The notes beneath the pieces are model-generated. The model was not told where the DNA came from, did no database searches, and was given only the letters and a program-made list of their open reading frames with translations. DNA of 64,000 bases from assembly GCA_031262585.1 (NCBI GenBank), contig JAISHK010000004.1:62001-126000 (forward strand). Direction: 5' to 3'. Below, in pieces: positions 42,129-51,731 of the stretch. The translations under genes and the position numbers were made by a program. Every line of letters begins with the position of its first letter. Position 1 is the first letter of the stretch. This stretch comes from Endomicrobium sp. (GTDB lineage Bacteria > Elusimicrobiota > Endomicrobiia > Endomicrobiales > Endomicrobiaceae).

Positions 42129-44156
42129 TAAAGTCCTCATATACCACACAATTTAAGTTTATTACAAAAACGTTTAAATTAACAAAAAATATATGCAACT
42201 CCTCAAATATTATTAACATACACCAAAATATTATTGTTTTTTGAAATAACAAATAGAAGAAAATCAACCACATCTTAAACAAATATTACTATAGACCATT
42301 TACATTTTATACCATTTCACACTATTATTTACGTCAATTAAGATTAATTTTGATTTATTCTTTTTCATTAATAAAATTTAACACAATCTCAAAATCATCA
42401 ATTTTAGGCATACCATTACTCACTATAGGTTTCTATAAGAATTTTTGTCAATAATAAACTTTTAAAATTTAGTTTACACTAAAACCATAATATATTATCA
42501 AGTTCTTTAATCTAGCATTTACATTTATCCAATTTCTTTATTTATTTTACAAACGTCTTTATAGATATGACATATTATTTATTACAACTTTCATTATATT
42601 CATCTTCCATTTCCTCCTTTTATAAACATATATTTACTTAATTGTCATTTAATAGTCTATCATTTACTATAAAAATTCATTTATAATCTGCATATTAATA
42701 ATACCATTCTTTCTTTAAAATGCTCAAAAAAACTATATTCTCTTTTCGCGTATTGAAACTTTTATATATTTATTATTTAAATCTTTTACTTAACTTTTTT
42801 GATATTTTCACTTTTATACAACAATACCACACTATATGGTCTTTGCTTAACTCCATTAAAGAACAATTTGTCACACAATGAACACCCATTCTAGCAATAT
42901 ATAATATCTATCAAATACATTTAAGATATTTTGTTCCAAATTATATTTTAAATATTTTAACAGTTTTTTTATTTAAATCATCAACAATATAAAGACACAG
43001 TCTTGCCAAGTCATCTTTCTCGACAACTTTTGCAACAACAGACACTATTTATTTCTCATGAAACCCTAAATTATATATTCTATTTTGAATTTTCATTGTC
43101 AAATTGCTCTTCAGAATAATTATAAATCACGACATTTTTACTTATAAATAACCCACCAAATTTCTCACGATTTATTATATAATTCATATTTTCATTTTTA
43201 CGAGCTTAATCTTTTCGGCAATACAAAAAAACTTACAAAAATATAACATCAGAACTATCAGATTAAACTTTTTGTGCAAAATACACATAGTACAAAGATT
43301 TTAATATGCGGCACAAATTTACTTATTTCAGTAAGAAGTTTCATCACAAATTGAGTAACGCAACACAACAAGATTGTCATGAAAATTCATTTTTTATACA
43401 TTTTTAAATTTTAAACATTCATTTCCAGCAATAGCTTTATATCTGGACATCTCTCTGTCATCTTACAAAACTTTCCTTATATGAATTAATAGCTTCCAAT
43501 ACGTTCTTATTGACCATTCTTTAACATGAGATGAACTCACAATAACATTTCATACATAATATACAATTACTACAATCTTTCTAAACTGCATCATTCTCAT
43601 TTTTCTCATCAGATCTATAAGACAAATTTTTCATAATAGCATCAAAAACAAGTCGCAACATATATTTTACAGCTTTTACATTTAGATATATCTATAAGAT
43701 TTATCATTAATTACACTTATAGCTTCAAACTTACACCCACTAACACATGAATTTACTATAACTTTACTTGACATAAATCATTATATATTCTGTCCTGCAA
43801 CATCACTTCCTTACACACTATTTCAATAAATGCAAGAGCTTTTCATTAGTTTACTTAACATTTGATTTTTTTACTTATTGGGTATAATTCAATAATTTCA
43901 TCATCTTTTATAAAAAAACCTAGTCCCGTTATAATAAGTTATTTAAGAATTACAAGCTCTTTGTACACACAATATTTATAAAGAATACCAAAACCTTTTT
44001 GACACATTTTACCTACTTTCTCAAAAATTTTAGATAAAAACGTCGTTACGCTTCTCTCAAAAACTTCTTTAATTAAATGTAATTTCACTCATTACCAACT
44101 TTTTATTACAACCTCCTACAAAAATTTTTTCATCCAGACAAACATAATACTTTATA
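42129..44156. other. Gene-poor region of 2.0 kb with decayed genes
   Basis: No intact ORF. Minus-strand pieces in changing frames are readable: an iron-sulfur stretch (43500-43760, listed separately), then VSVVAKVVEKDDLARLCLYIVDDLNKKTVKI at about 43055-42960, which looks like a real former protein of unknown family. The promoter of the epimerase-SPT operon should lie near 42150-42300. Confidence 0.55.
43500..43760 (-). pseudogene. Remnant of a ferredoxin-type iron-sulfur protein
   Basis: Minus-strand fragments read SCVSGCKFEAISVINDKS, then in a second frame DISKCKSCKIYVATC, then DCSNCILCMKCYCEF. The cysteine spacing and order resemble paired 4Fe-4S ferredoxin motifs followed by another cluster site. 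Stops and a frameshift separate them. It lies just downstream of the ferredoxin-fused etfA in the same direction, so it may once have belonged to that redox operon. The parent family (RnfB-like, hydrogenase-like or other) cannot be settled. Confidence 0.65.
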
Positions 44157-45386
44157 TCAGCTACATTTTAACACTTTTATTTCTTTTATTATATTTGGAA
44201 CTATCTCATACATATCACCTTCCAAAGCATAAGTTGCAGTTTGCATCATATCGCAATAAGGATCTTTATTTATTGAAACAATAATATCAGATGCTCTCAT
44301 TCCAATAGTGTGCTGTATTTGTCCAGATATTCCGCAAGCAATATACAACTTTGGCGCAACTGTTTTTCCTGTTTGGCCGATTTGGTGAGAATAAGGTATC
44401 CATCCTGCATCAACAGCTGCCCTAGAGGCTCCAAGCGCACCACCAAGAATATCAGCCAATTCTTTAAGAAGTTTAAAACCTTCTATTTTTCCTACTCCTC
44501 TTCCACCAGCAACAATAACATCAACATCATTAATATTAACAACACTACTAGAATCTTTTATAAATCCTAAAAATTTAGTTCTATTCATTAAAGTTTGCAT
44601 ATCAATTTTAAAGTCAATAAGTTCACCATTTCTTCCTTCTTCTACTTTGGCTTCCTTAAAAACTCTATATCTTAAAGTAGACATTTGAGGACGATGATAT
44701 GGAGTCAAAATTGTAGCCATTATATTTCCACCAAAAGCTGGTCTTGTTTGTTTAAGATTTCTTGTTTGAATATCTATTTCTAAAGAAGTACAATCCGCCG
44801 TAAGTCCTGTACGAACCTTAGCAGCAACCCTAGGAGCCAATGAACGTCCTATATTTGTAGCTCCAACAAGAACAATTTCAGGCTTTTCTTTTTCTATAAG
44901 TTGAGATAAAACAAATGCATAAGGTTCATCTTGAAATTCAACAAAAATCGGATCATCACATACATAAACTCTATCCGCCCCTCTATTTATTAAGTCTTGA
45001 GCCTTAGATTTAATGTTATCACCTATCAAAACTGCACTTAATATAGTACTCAATTTATCCGCAAGTTTTCGCCCTTCATTTAAAAGTTCATATACAACAG
45101 TCGCCATTTCACCATGTCTTTGTTCTGCATAAACCAAAACACCATTATATAAATGTGTATCAACCCCTACATCTAAAACATCTCTTTCAATTTTTATTGC
45201 ATTAAATTTACAGATTTGAGAGCATTGCCCACAATATACACATTTATTTAAATCTATAAATGCAAGCTTTAATTTTTTGGAATGACTGGAATCTTCAACT
45301 AACGAAATCGCCCCAAAAGAGCAGGAGCTTACACATATTCCACACCCTACACATTTATCATATAACACTTTTATATTGTTTGCCAT
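44157..45386 (-). CDS. etfA: Electron-transfer flavoprotein alpha subunit with N-terminal 2[4Fe-4S] domain
   Basis: 409 residues. Residues 1-65 are a bacterial ferredoxin domain with two clusters (CVGCGICVSSC and CVYCGQCSQIC). Then the EtfA N-domain, and the C-terminal FAD domain with GGRGVGKIEGFKLL, GASRAAVDAGW, QIGQTGKTVAPKLYIACGISG and INKDP. The fused ferredoxin is known from anaerobe ETFs such as those of caffeyl-CoA reductase. It partners EtfB and the acyl-CoA dehydrogenase encoded just upstream. Confidence 0.95.
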   Translation of the reverse strand: MANNIKVLYDKCVGCGICVSSCSFGAISLVEDSSHSKKLKLAFIDLNKCVYCGQCSQICKFNAIKIERDVLDVGVDTHLYNGVLVYAEQRHGEMATVVYELLNEGRKLADKLSTILSAVLIGDNIKSKAQDLINRGADRVYVCDDPIFVEFQDEPYAFVLSQLIEKEKPEIVLVGATNIGRSLAPRVAAKVRTGLTADCTSLEIDIQTRNLKQTRPAFGGNIMATILTPYHRPQMSTLRYRVFKEAKVEEGRNGELIDFKIDMQTLMNRTKFLGFIKDSSSVVNINDVDVIVAGGRGVGKIEGFKLLKELADILGGALGASRAAVDAGWIPYSHQIGQTGKTVAPKLYIACGISGQIQHTIGMRASDIIVSINKDPYCDMMQTATYALEGDMYEIVPNIIKEIKVLKCS

Positions 45387-45427
45387 TTAAAAACTCCCTA
45401 AATTTTAAAGCAAAATGATCCACACAT

Positions 45428-46213
45428 TTATATTACTCCAATATCTGACAATTTCTTAACCAATGCGGCAGCAATTTCATGAGGCTGTCCAACAAACTTT
45501 TCTCCTCCTGTTCTATAAACAGGAGTAAATATTTTTACAACTTGCGTGGGAGAGCCATTTGGTCCAATTTTTCTAACGTCTGCTCCTATATCTTTCGCAT
45601 CAAAAGTTTTAATAATTGCTTTTCTTGCAGCCATCTTTCCTTTAAGAGAAATCACTCTAGGAGTATTTATTTCTTTAACGACGGTTAAAAGAACTGGAAC
45701 TGAACTTTCTATTAAATCATAACCATCTTCCATCATCCTTTCAACTCTAATAGATTTATCATCAATAGTCTCTATTTTTTTTACATAAGATATATGCGGT
45801 ATATTTAACATTTCAGCAGTTTCCGGGCCAACTTGAGCAGTGTCACCATCAGAAGCTTGTTTTCCGCAAATTACAATATCATAATTGCCAATAGTTTTTA
45901 TTGCACAAAACAAAGTATATGAAGTTGCTAAAGTATCTGCTCCACTAAAAGCCTTATCACTCACTAAAATAGCTTCATCAGCACCTCTGGCTATAGCTTC
46001 TCTTAAAGCATTTTCAGCTTGAGGAGGTCCCATTGTAACAACAATAACTTTTCCGCCTAGTTTCTCTTTAATTCTCACGCCTTCTTCTATAGCATATTCA
46101 TCATAAGGATTTATGATAGCTTCCACACCATCTCTTTTAAGTCTACCTGTTTCATCATCAATTTGCACATTTGTTGCATTAGGTACTTGTTTAATACAAA
46201 CAATTATATTCAT
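45428..46213 (-). CDS. etfB: Electron-transfer flavoprotein beta subunit
   Basis: 261 residues, full length. CIKQVPNATNVQIDDETGRLKRDG at the start, AIINPYDEYAIEEGVRIKE, and CGKQASDGDTAQVGPETAEML, whose DGDTAQVGP form is typical of bifurcating ETFs that bind a second FAD. It forms a dimer with EtfA and takes electrons from NADH or passes them to the dehydrogenase. It lies 41 bases before etfA and 172 bases after the dehydrogenase gene. The bifurcating role is inferred. Confidence 0.95.
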   Translation of the reverse strand: MNIIVCIKQVPNATNVQIDDETGRLKRDGVEAIINPYDEYAIEEGVRIKEKLGGKVIVVTMGPPQAENALREAIARGADEAILVSDKAFSGADTLATSYTLFCAIKTIGNYDIVICGKQASDGDTAQVGPETAEMLNIPHISYVKKIETIDDKSIRVERMMEDGYDLIESSVPVLLTVVKEINTPRVISLKGKMAARKAIIKTFDAKDIGADVRKIGPNGSPTQVVKIFTPVYRTGGEKFVGQPHEIAAALVKKLSDIGVI

Positions 46214-46385
46214 CTTTCTTACTCCTGCATTCTGCCTTCCTTTTAAAGTACAATTAACTCAAGTAACTTTCACATTCAACGATGCATAAAATAATATTTA
46301 TTGCCACTTTAAACCTTTAATATTTATTATTCCCCATTTTTGTGTTTATTTTATAACCACATTATTTAAAATTAAAAAAATAAAT

Positions 46386-47555
46386 TTATTTAGATTTTGC
46401 TGCTGATTCTTTTATAAGATTAAGTGCAATTTCATTTTTTTGAATTTGACTTGTCCCTTCATAAAGAGTAGTTATTTTTGCATCTCTCATCATTTTTTCT
46501 ACGGGATATTCCCTTGAATAACCATATCCGCCAAATATTTGAACCGCATTTGTAGTAACCTTCATTGCAACTTCAGAACAAAAAAGTTTAGCCATTGCAG
46601 ATTCTTTACTGGTACGTTTTACCGTTCCTGAATCAATCATTCTCGCAGACGCATAAAGTAACGCTCGAGCAGCTTCAACTTCTGTGGCCATTTCAGCAAG
46701 CATATGTTGAATTCCTTGAAAAGAAGCTATAGGCTGACCAAACTGCACTCTTTTCCTTGCATAATCTACTGCTTCTTCTAAAGCACCTGCAGCAATACCA
46801 AGCGCTTGAGCGGCAACACCTGGACGAGAATTATCAAGCGTTGTTTGAGCTATCATTAAACCATGCCCTTCCTTTCCCAAAAGCTGATCTTTACCAATTT
46901 TACAATTATTAAATATAAGTTCTCTTGTTGAAGACGCTCTAATACCCATCTTTTTCTCTTTTTTACCAAATTCAAAACCACTTATACCTTTTTCTACAAT
47001 AAAGCAAGAAATACCTCTTGCACCTCTTTGAGGATTTGTTTTTGCAAAAATTGTATACGTCTCAGCATCGCCACCATTAGTGATAAAACATTTCGTTCCA
47101 TTTAATACATAATAATCACCTTCTTTAACTGCAGTCGTAGTCATCCCAGTTGCATCAGAACCTGCATTAGCTTCAGTTAAACCAAAAGCTGCAAGTTTTT
47201 TACCTGACGCAATATCAGGCAAATATTTTTTCTTCTGCTCCTCACTTCCCGCAACAAGGATTGGAAGAGTTCCTAAAGCTGTAGCAGCAAGAGAAAGAGC
47301 TATTGCTCCATCTATCTTACATAATTCTTCAACAACAAGAACAAGTCCCATAATACCTTTCCCAAAACCACCATATTCTTCTGGAATATATACTCCACAT
47401 AAGTCAGCTTGGGCAAATTCTTTTACGATGTCCCAAGGAAACTCTTCTTTTTCATCATATTGTTCCCTTACTGGTTTTATTTTTTCAACTGCAATTGTCC
47501 TAGCAGTTTCAATCATAATTCGTTCTTCTTCTGATAACATATAGTCCATTGCCAT
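46386..47555 (-). CDS. Acyl-CoA dehydrogenase (butyryl-/enoyl-CoA reductase type)
   Basis: 389 residues. LSEEERIMIETAR at the start, AFGLTEANAGSDATG (FAD/substrate loop), FITNGGDAETYTIFAKT, RPGVAAQALGIA, FGGYGYSREYPVEKMMRDAKI, and the catalytic-base glutamate in TLYEGTSQIQ. With EtfAB directly downstream it resembles Bcd or caffeyl-CoA reductase CarC, which reduce enoyl-CoA in anaerobes. The chain length of the substrate is unknown. No thiolase, crotonase or hydroxyacyl-CoA dehydrogenase is in the window. Confidence 0.93.
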   Translation of the reverse strand: MAMDYMLSEEERIMIETARTIAVEKIKPVREQYDEKEEFPWDIVKEFAQADLCGVYIPEEYGGFGKGIMGLVLVVEELCKIDGAIALSLAATALGTLPILVAGSEEQKKKYLPDIASGKKLAAFGLTEANAGSDATGMTTTAVKEGDYYVLNGTKCFITNGGDAETYTIFAKTNPQRGARGISCFIVEKGISGFEFGKKEKKMGIRASSTRELIFNNCKIGKDQLLGKEGHGLMIAQTTLDNSRPGVAAQALGIAAGALEEAVDYARKRVQFGQPIASFQGIQHMLAEMATEVEAARALLYASARMIDSGTVKRTSKESAMAKLFCSEVAMKVTTNAVQIFGGYGYSREYPVEKMMRDAKITTLYEGTSQIQKNEIALNLIKESAAKSK

Positions 47556-47602
47556 ATCATAAACCCCTTTTTCTCAAAACCCACCAACACAAACTTGTAT
47601 AC

Positions 47603-48349
47603 TTATTTTTTAACATCGTTTGCGAAAGTAGACCGATTGATATTCCGTATTGCCTGCTCAGCAGCAACTTGATGAGCTTGTTTTTTAGAACTTCCTATAC
47701 CTTTCCCTAAAAATTCACTATTTACATATACTTCCGCTTCAAATTTTTTATTGTGATCAGAACCAAATTCATTTACTATTTTATATTCAGGGAGTTTTTT
47801 GTAAATTAACTGTGTAATTTCTTGTAATTTGCTCTTATAATCCCTCATTATTATTTTTTTTTGAGATTCTAAAAACTTTAAAATAAACTTTTTAGCAACT
47901 TCATATCCACCATCCAAATAAAGCGCACCCACAACAGCCTCAAACACATCACAAAGCAAATGTTTTCTTTTTCTCGCTTGTCTCGAATCTTCATTTTTAC
48001 CAAGAAAAATATATTCACCTAAACATATCTTTTTAGCCCAAAAACTTAAATTACACGCTGAAACAATTTGAGCCTTAAGTTGCGATAATTTTCCCTCTGG
48101 CTCAGAAGGATACCTTATATAAAGTGTTTCTGTTATAATAGCAGACAAGATACTATCACCCAAAAATTCCATGCGTTCATTATAATCTTCAATACATATA
48201 CTAACAGCAGAATTAACGTCACAATCACTAGCTTCATTAGCAGCTTCCTTAACATAAGATACATGCGTTAAAGCTGTCACTAAAACCTTAAGATTATTAA
48301 ACTTATAGCCAATAACTTCTTGAAATTTTTCAGGATTTTTATCTAACAT
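47603..48349 (-). CDS. rnc: Ribonuclease III
   Basis: 248 residues. The catalytic signature NERMEFLGDSIL and second metal-site DVFEAVVGALYLDGGYE are intact, with a C-terminal double-stranded RNA-binding domain (YKIVNEFGSDHNKKFEAEVYV...SKKQAHQVAAEQAI). It processes rRNA and dsRNA. About 18 extra residues (EASDCDVNSAVSICIED) sit just before the signature. It overlaps fabF by 11 bases; fabF-rnc linkage is common in bacteria. Confidence 0.97.
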   Translation of the reverse strand: MLDKNPEKFQEVIGYKFNNLKVLVTALTHVSYVKEAANEASDCDVNSAVSICIEDYNERMEFLGDSILSAIITETLYIRYPSEPEGKLSQLKAQIVSACNLSFWAKKICLGEYIFLGKNEDSRQARKRKHLLCDVFEAVVGALYLDGGYEVAKKFILKFLESQKKIIMRDYKSKLQEITQLIYKKLPEYKIVNEFGSDHNKKFEAEVYVNSEFLGKGIGSSKKQAHQVAAEQAIRNINRSTFANDVKK

Positions 48350-49583
48350 ACTTTTTTATCACAATAGTTGCATTATGACCGCCAAAACCTAAAGAATTTG
48401 AAAGAGCACATGTAATCTGCTGCATTCTTGCCTTATTTGGAACATAATCTAAATCACAATCAGAAGCAGGAGTTTCATAATTTATAGTAGGTGGTATAAA
48501 ACCTTCTTGCATGGCAAGTAATGTAGCTGCAAGTTCAACTCCCGCTGCACCACCTAAAAGGTGCCCTATCATTGATTTTGTGGATGAAATAGGTATTTTA
48601 TATGCCCTATCACCAAAAACCTTTTTTATAGCTAAAGTTTCAGTTTTATCATTCAATATAGTTGATGTACCATGAGCATTTATATAATTAATCTCATCCT
48701 TTGAAACATCGGCATCAATTATTGCCTTTTCCATAGCCAAAACAGCAGCTTTTCCTTCAGGTTCTGGAGCAGTAATGTGATAAGCATCATCAGAAGCTCC
48801 ATACCCTGCAAGTTCAGCATAAATTTTTGCATTTCTATTCAAAGCATGCTCTAAAGTTTCGAGAACCACTATGCCTGCACCCTCGCCCATAACAAAACCA
48901 TCACGATCCTTATCAAAAGGTCTTGACGCTTTTTGAGGTTCATGATTTCTTTGCGAAAGAGCCTTAATTGAACAAAACCCAGCTAAACCTAAAGGAACTA
49001 CCGCGCCTTCAGCTCCTCCAGAAACTATTACATCTGCGTCACCACTACGTAGTAACCTTAAAGCATCACCAATAGCATTATTAGAAGAGGCACAAGCACT
49101 TGTAACCGCATAATTAGGACCTGTGAAACCATAATTAATAGCTATTTCACCGGGTAACATATTTGTAATTATCATTGGAATAAGAAACGGACTAACTCTT
49201 CTTGGACCCTTATTTAAAAGGGTCTGTTCCTCTTTTTCTATTATATCTAAACCGCCTATTCCAGTACCAGTTATAACCCCAATTCTCGATAAATCTTCTT
49301 TAGAAACATCTAATCTAGAATCTTCAATAGCCATTTTTGCTGCAGAAAATCCAAATTGTGTAAATCTCGCCATTCGTTTTATCTTTTTTTTATCATCAAT
49401 AAATTGTTCAGGACAAAAATTTTTAACTACGGCAGCAAATTTTGTAACATATGCACTCGTATCAAATGATTCAATAATAGAAGCACCAGATTTTCCAGCT
49501 TTTAAAGCCTTCGTAAATTCAATATTACCTATACCTATAGGCGTAACCACACCTATACCAGTTATAACTATTCTTTTACTCAT
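48339..49583 (-). CDS. fabF: Beta-ketoacyl-ACP synthase II
   Basis: The ORF track starts at 49613; ATG 49583 (MSKRIVITG) is preferred, with AAGG upstream, giving 414 residues. Catalytic cysteine in VTSACASSNN, histidines in NAHGTST and IGHLLGGAAGVE complete the Cys-His-His triad. It elongates acyl-ACP in type II fatty-acid synthesis. It starts 10 bases after the acpP stop and overlaps rnc. Confidence 0.98.
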   Translation of the reverse strand: MSKRIVITGIGVVTPIGIGNIEFTKALKAGKSGASIIESFDTSAYVTKFAAVVKNFCPEQFIDDKKKIKRMARFTQFGFSAAKMAIEDSRLDVSKEDLSRIGVITGTGIGGLDIIEKEEQTLLNKGPRRVSPFLIPMIITNMLPGEIAINYGFTGPNYAVTSACASSNNAIGDALRLLRSGDADVIVSGGAEGAVVPLGLAGFCSIKALSQRNHEPQKASRPFDKDRDGFVMGEGAGIVVLETLEHALNRNAKIYAELAGYGASDDAYHITAPEPEGKAAVLAMEKAIIDADVSKDEINYINAHGTSTILNDKTETLAIKKVFGDRAYKIPISSTKSMIGHLLGGAAGVELAATLLAMQEGFIPPTINYETPASDCDLDYVPNKARMQQITCALSNSLGFGGHNATIVIKKYVR

Positions 49584-49593
49584 TTTCCATGCC

Positions 49594-49839
49594 TTATTTT
49601 GTATTTGTAACATGCGTCTTAATATAATCTATCGCATTGCCAACCGTTTGAATTTTTTCTGCTTCTTCATCAGGAATTTCAACACCAAATTCTTCCTCAA
49701 AAGCCATAACAAGTTCCACAGTATCCAAAGAATCTGCACCTAAATCATTAACAAACGATGCTTCAGCTACCACTTCAGCTGGATCCACTCCTAGTTGTTC
49801 AACAATAATTTCTTTTACTCTACCTTCAAGTTCTGCCAT
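49594..49839 (-). CDS. acpP: Acyl carrier protein
   Basis: 81 residues, acidic. The phosphopantetheine serine is in [13 protein letters not shown], followed by [16 protein letters not shown]. It carries growing acyl chains for the Fab enzymes around it and could also supply acyl groups to the SPT-like enzyme at 39932. AAAGGGGGA precedes the ATG. Next gene is fabF; fabG is upstream by 115 bases. Confidence 0.98.
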   Translation of the reverse strand: MAELEGRVKEIIVEQLGVDPAEVVAEASFVNDLGADSLDTVELVMAFEEEFGVEIPDEEAEKIQTVGNAIDYIKTHVTNTK

Positions 49840-49954
49840 TTTACATCCCCCTTTAATTTTTCATACTTTTATCTTTTTTGAACACAACCACTTCTACATT
49901 TCAAAAAATAAAAATGTACTTTAATCATATTAATTATTTAAATCTCATTCTAAC

Positions 49955-50698
49955 CTACATATACATCCCTCCATTAACAGCTAAAACATGCCCTGTTATA
50001 TAAGACGAGTCATCACTTGCAAAAAATAAAGCAGCTTTTGCTATATCAAGAACTTCGCCAAATCTGACAAGAGGAATTGATGAAATCATCATATCTTTTT
50101 GCTCTTTTGACAATTTATCAGTCATCGCAGTGCGAATAAAACCCGGCGCAATCGCATTCACTAAAATATTTCTTGAAGCAAATTCCCTCGCACATGTTTT
50201 TGTAACAGCTATAACTCCGCCTTTTGAGGCAGAATAATTCACTTGACCTGCATTTCCCATCTGTCCTACTACAGAAGCTATATTTATAATTCTACCTTGT
50301 CTTTGCTTAAGCATTGCTCTACTAACAGTCTTTATGCAATTGAACACACCTTTCAAATTAACTGTTATAACAGCATCCCATTCAGATTCACTCATTCTTA
50401 AAACAAGATTATCTTTAGTTATACCAGCATTATTAACTAGTATATCTATTTTAGAAAATTTGTCAAGAGAAGACTTTATCAAAGCTTCACAATCCTCTAA
50501 TTTTGCAACATTACATGCAACAGCTATAGTTTCAACTAAATACTTTGCTTTTATCTCATCGGCTGCTTTTTGCGCTAGTCCTAAATTAATATCTGAAATT
50601 ATGAGCTGTGCTCCCTCAGACGCAAAAACATCGGCTATTGCTCTTCCTATTCCTTGCGCTGAGCCGGTTATTAATGCTGTTTTTTCTTTAAGTCTCAT
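49955..50698 (-). CDS. fabG: 3-oxoacyl-ACP reductase
   Basis: 247 residues, short-chain dehydrogenase. N-terminal TALITGSAQGIGRAIA binds NADP, NNAG follows, catalytic serine in INIASVVGQMG and YxxxK in YSASKGG. ENGGM-type C-terminus reads LAVNGGMYM. It reduces the 3-keto group in fatty-acid elongation. ATG overlaps the fabD stop by four bases. Confidence 0.97.
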   Translation of the reverse strand: MRLKEKTALITGSAQGIGRAIADVFASEGAQLIISDINLGLAQKAADEIKAKYLVETIAVACNVAKLEDCEALIKSSLDKFSKIDILVNNAGITKDNLVLRMSESEWDAVITVNLKGVFNCIKTVSRAMLKQRQGRIINIASVVGQMGNAGQVNYSASKGGVIAVTKTCAREFASRNILVNAIAPGFIRTAMTDKLSKEQKDMMISSIPLVRFGEVLDIAKAALFFASDDSSYITGHVLAVNGGMYM

Positions 50699-51627
50699 TT
50701 ATTTAATTCCTCCAGTGTTTTTTGTAAACTAATCATATTTTCTATATTTAAAGCTTTTTTTGAACTATCTATCCTTTTTAAAAGTCCTGATAGAACCCTT
50801 CCAGGACCAATCTCTATAAATTTATCAAATCCAGATTTAATTATGCTCCTAATACTCTCATCCCACTTTACAGAATTTTTAATTTGTTTTACAAGTTTTT
50901 CCTTAACAAAAGACGAGCTCGTCGTCAACAATGCATCGCAATTTGTATAGACCCCAAAATTCGGAACATTAAAATTATATTTCTCAAGCTCTTTCGACAT
51001 GTTATCGGAGGCAGATGCCATAAGAGAAGAATGAAAAGGACCTGATACATTTAAAATAACTGTTCTTTTCGCACCATATTCTTTCGCAAACATAACAGCC
51101 TTATCTATAGCCTCTTTAGTACCAGCTATAACAATTTGTTCGGGAGAATTCAAATTAGCAACTTCACAAACACCAAAAATCGAAGCTTTTTTACATACAC
51201 TCTCAACTATAAATTTATCCACACCTATAATCGCAGCCATCAGACCAGGATTATCTTCAGACGCTTTTTGAATAAATTCACCTCTAGCTTTTACCATAGC
51301 AAAACCTTCTTCAAATCCAAAAAAACCAGCTGCACATAAAGCAGAATATTCTCCTAAAGAATGTCCAGCAGCTACAAACTCAACATTTGAAATATCAAAC
51401 AGTTCCTTGAAAACTTCAAAAGCAGCTATACTAACAGCAAATATTGCAGGTTGTGCATATTTTGTAGATTTTAAAATTTCTTCTGGACCTTCAAAAATAA
51501 TTTGCTTAAGCTCTTTTCCCGTCAAATCTATTATTTCTCTTGCTTTTGAATACTTATCATAAAACTCTTTTCCCATTCCAACAAACTGAGTTCCTTGTCC
51601 CGGAAACATCAATGCTATTTTAAACAT
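50695..51627 (-). CDS. fabD: Malonyl-CoA:ACP transacylase
   Basis: 310 residues. FPGQGTQFVGMG at the N-terminus, active serine in GHSLGEYSAL, GPFHSSLM with the catalytic histidine, and EIGPGRVLSGLLK near the end. It loads malonyl groups on ACP. It lies between fabH and fabG, the standard order, with 104 bases to fabH. Confidence 0.98.
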   Translation of the reverse strand: MFKIALMFPGQGTQFVGMGKEFYDKYSKAREIIDLTGKELKQIIFEGPEEILKSTKYAQPAIFAVSIAAFEVFKELFDISNVEFVAAGHSLGEYSALCAAGFFGFEEGFAMVKARGEFIQKASEDNPGLMAAIIGVDKFIVESVCKKASIFGVCEVANLNSPEQIVIAGTKEAIDKAVMFAKEYGAKRTVILNVSGPFHSSLMASASDNMSKELEKYNFNVPNFGVYTNCDALLTTSSSFVKEKLVKQIKNSVKWDESIRSIIKSGFDKFIEIGPGRVLSGLLKRIDSSKKALNIENMISLQKTLEELNK

Positions 51628-51731
51628 TTCAACTCCATAAAATATATTGACTTTAAAATAATTCTAATTCATTATTGTCAATTCTTTATCTTTTTTATAA
51701 AAATCATTAAAGCAATTATACTATATATATT

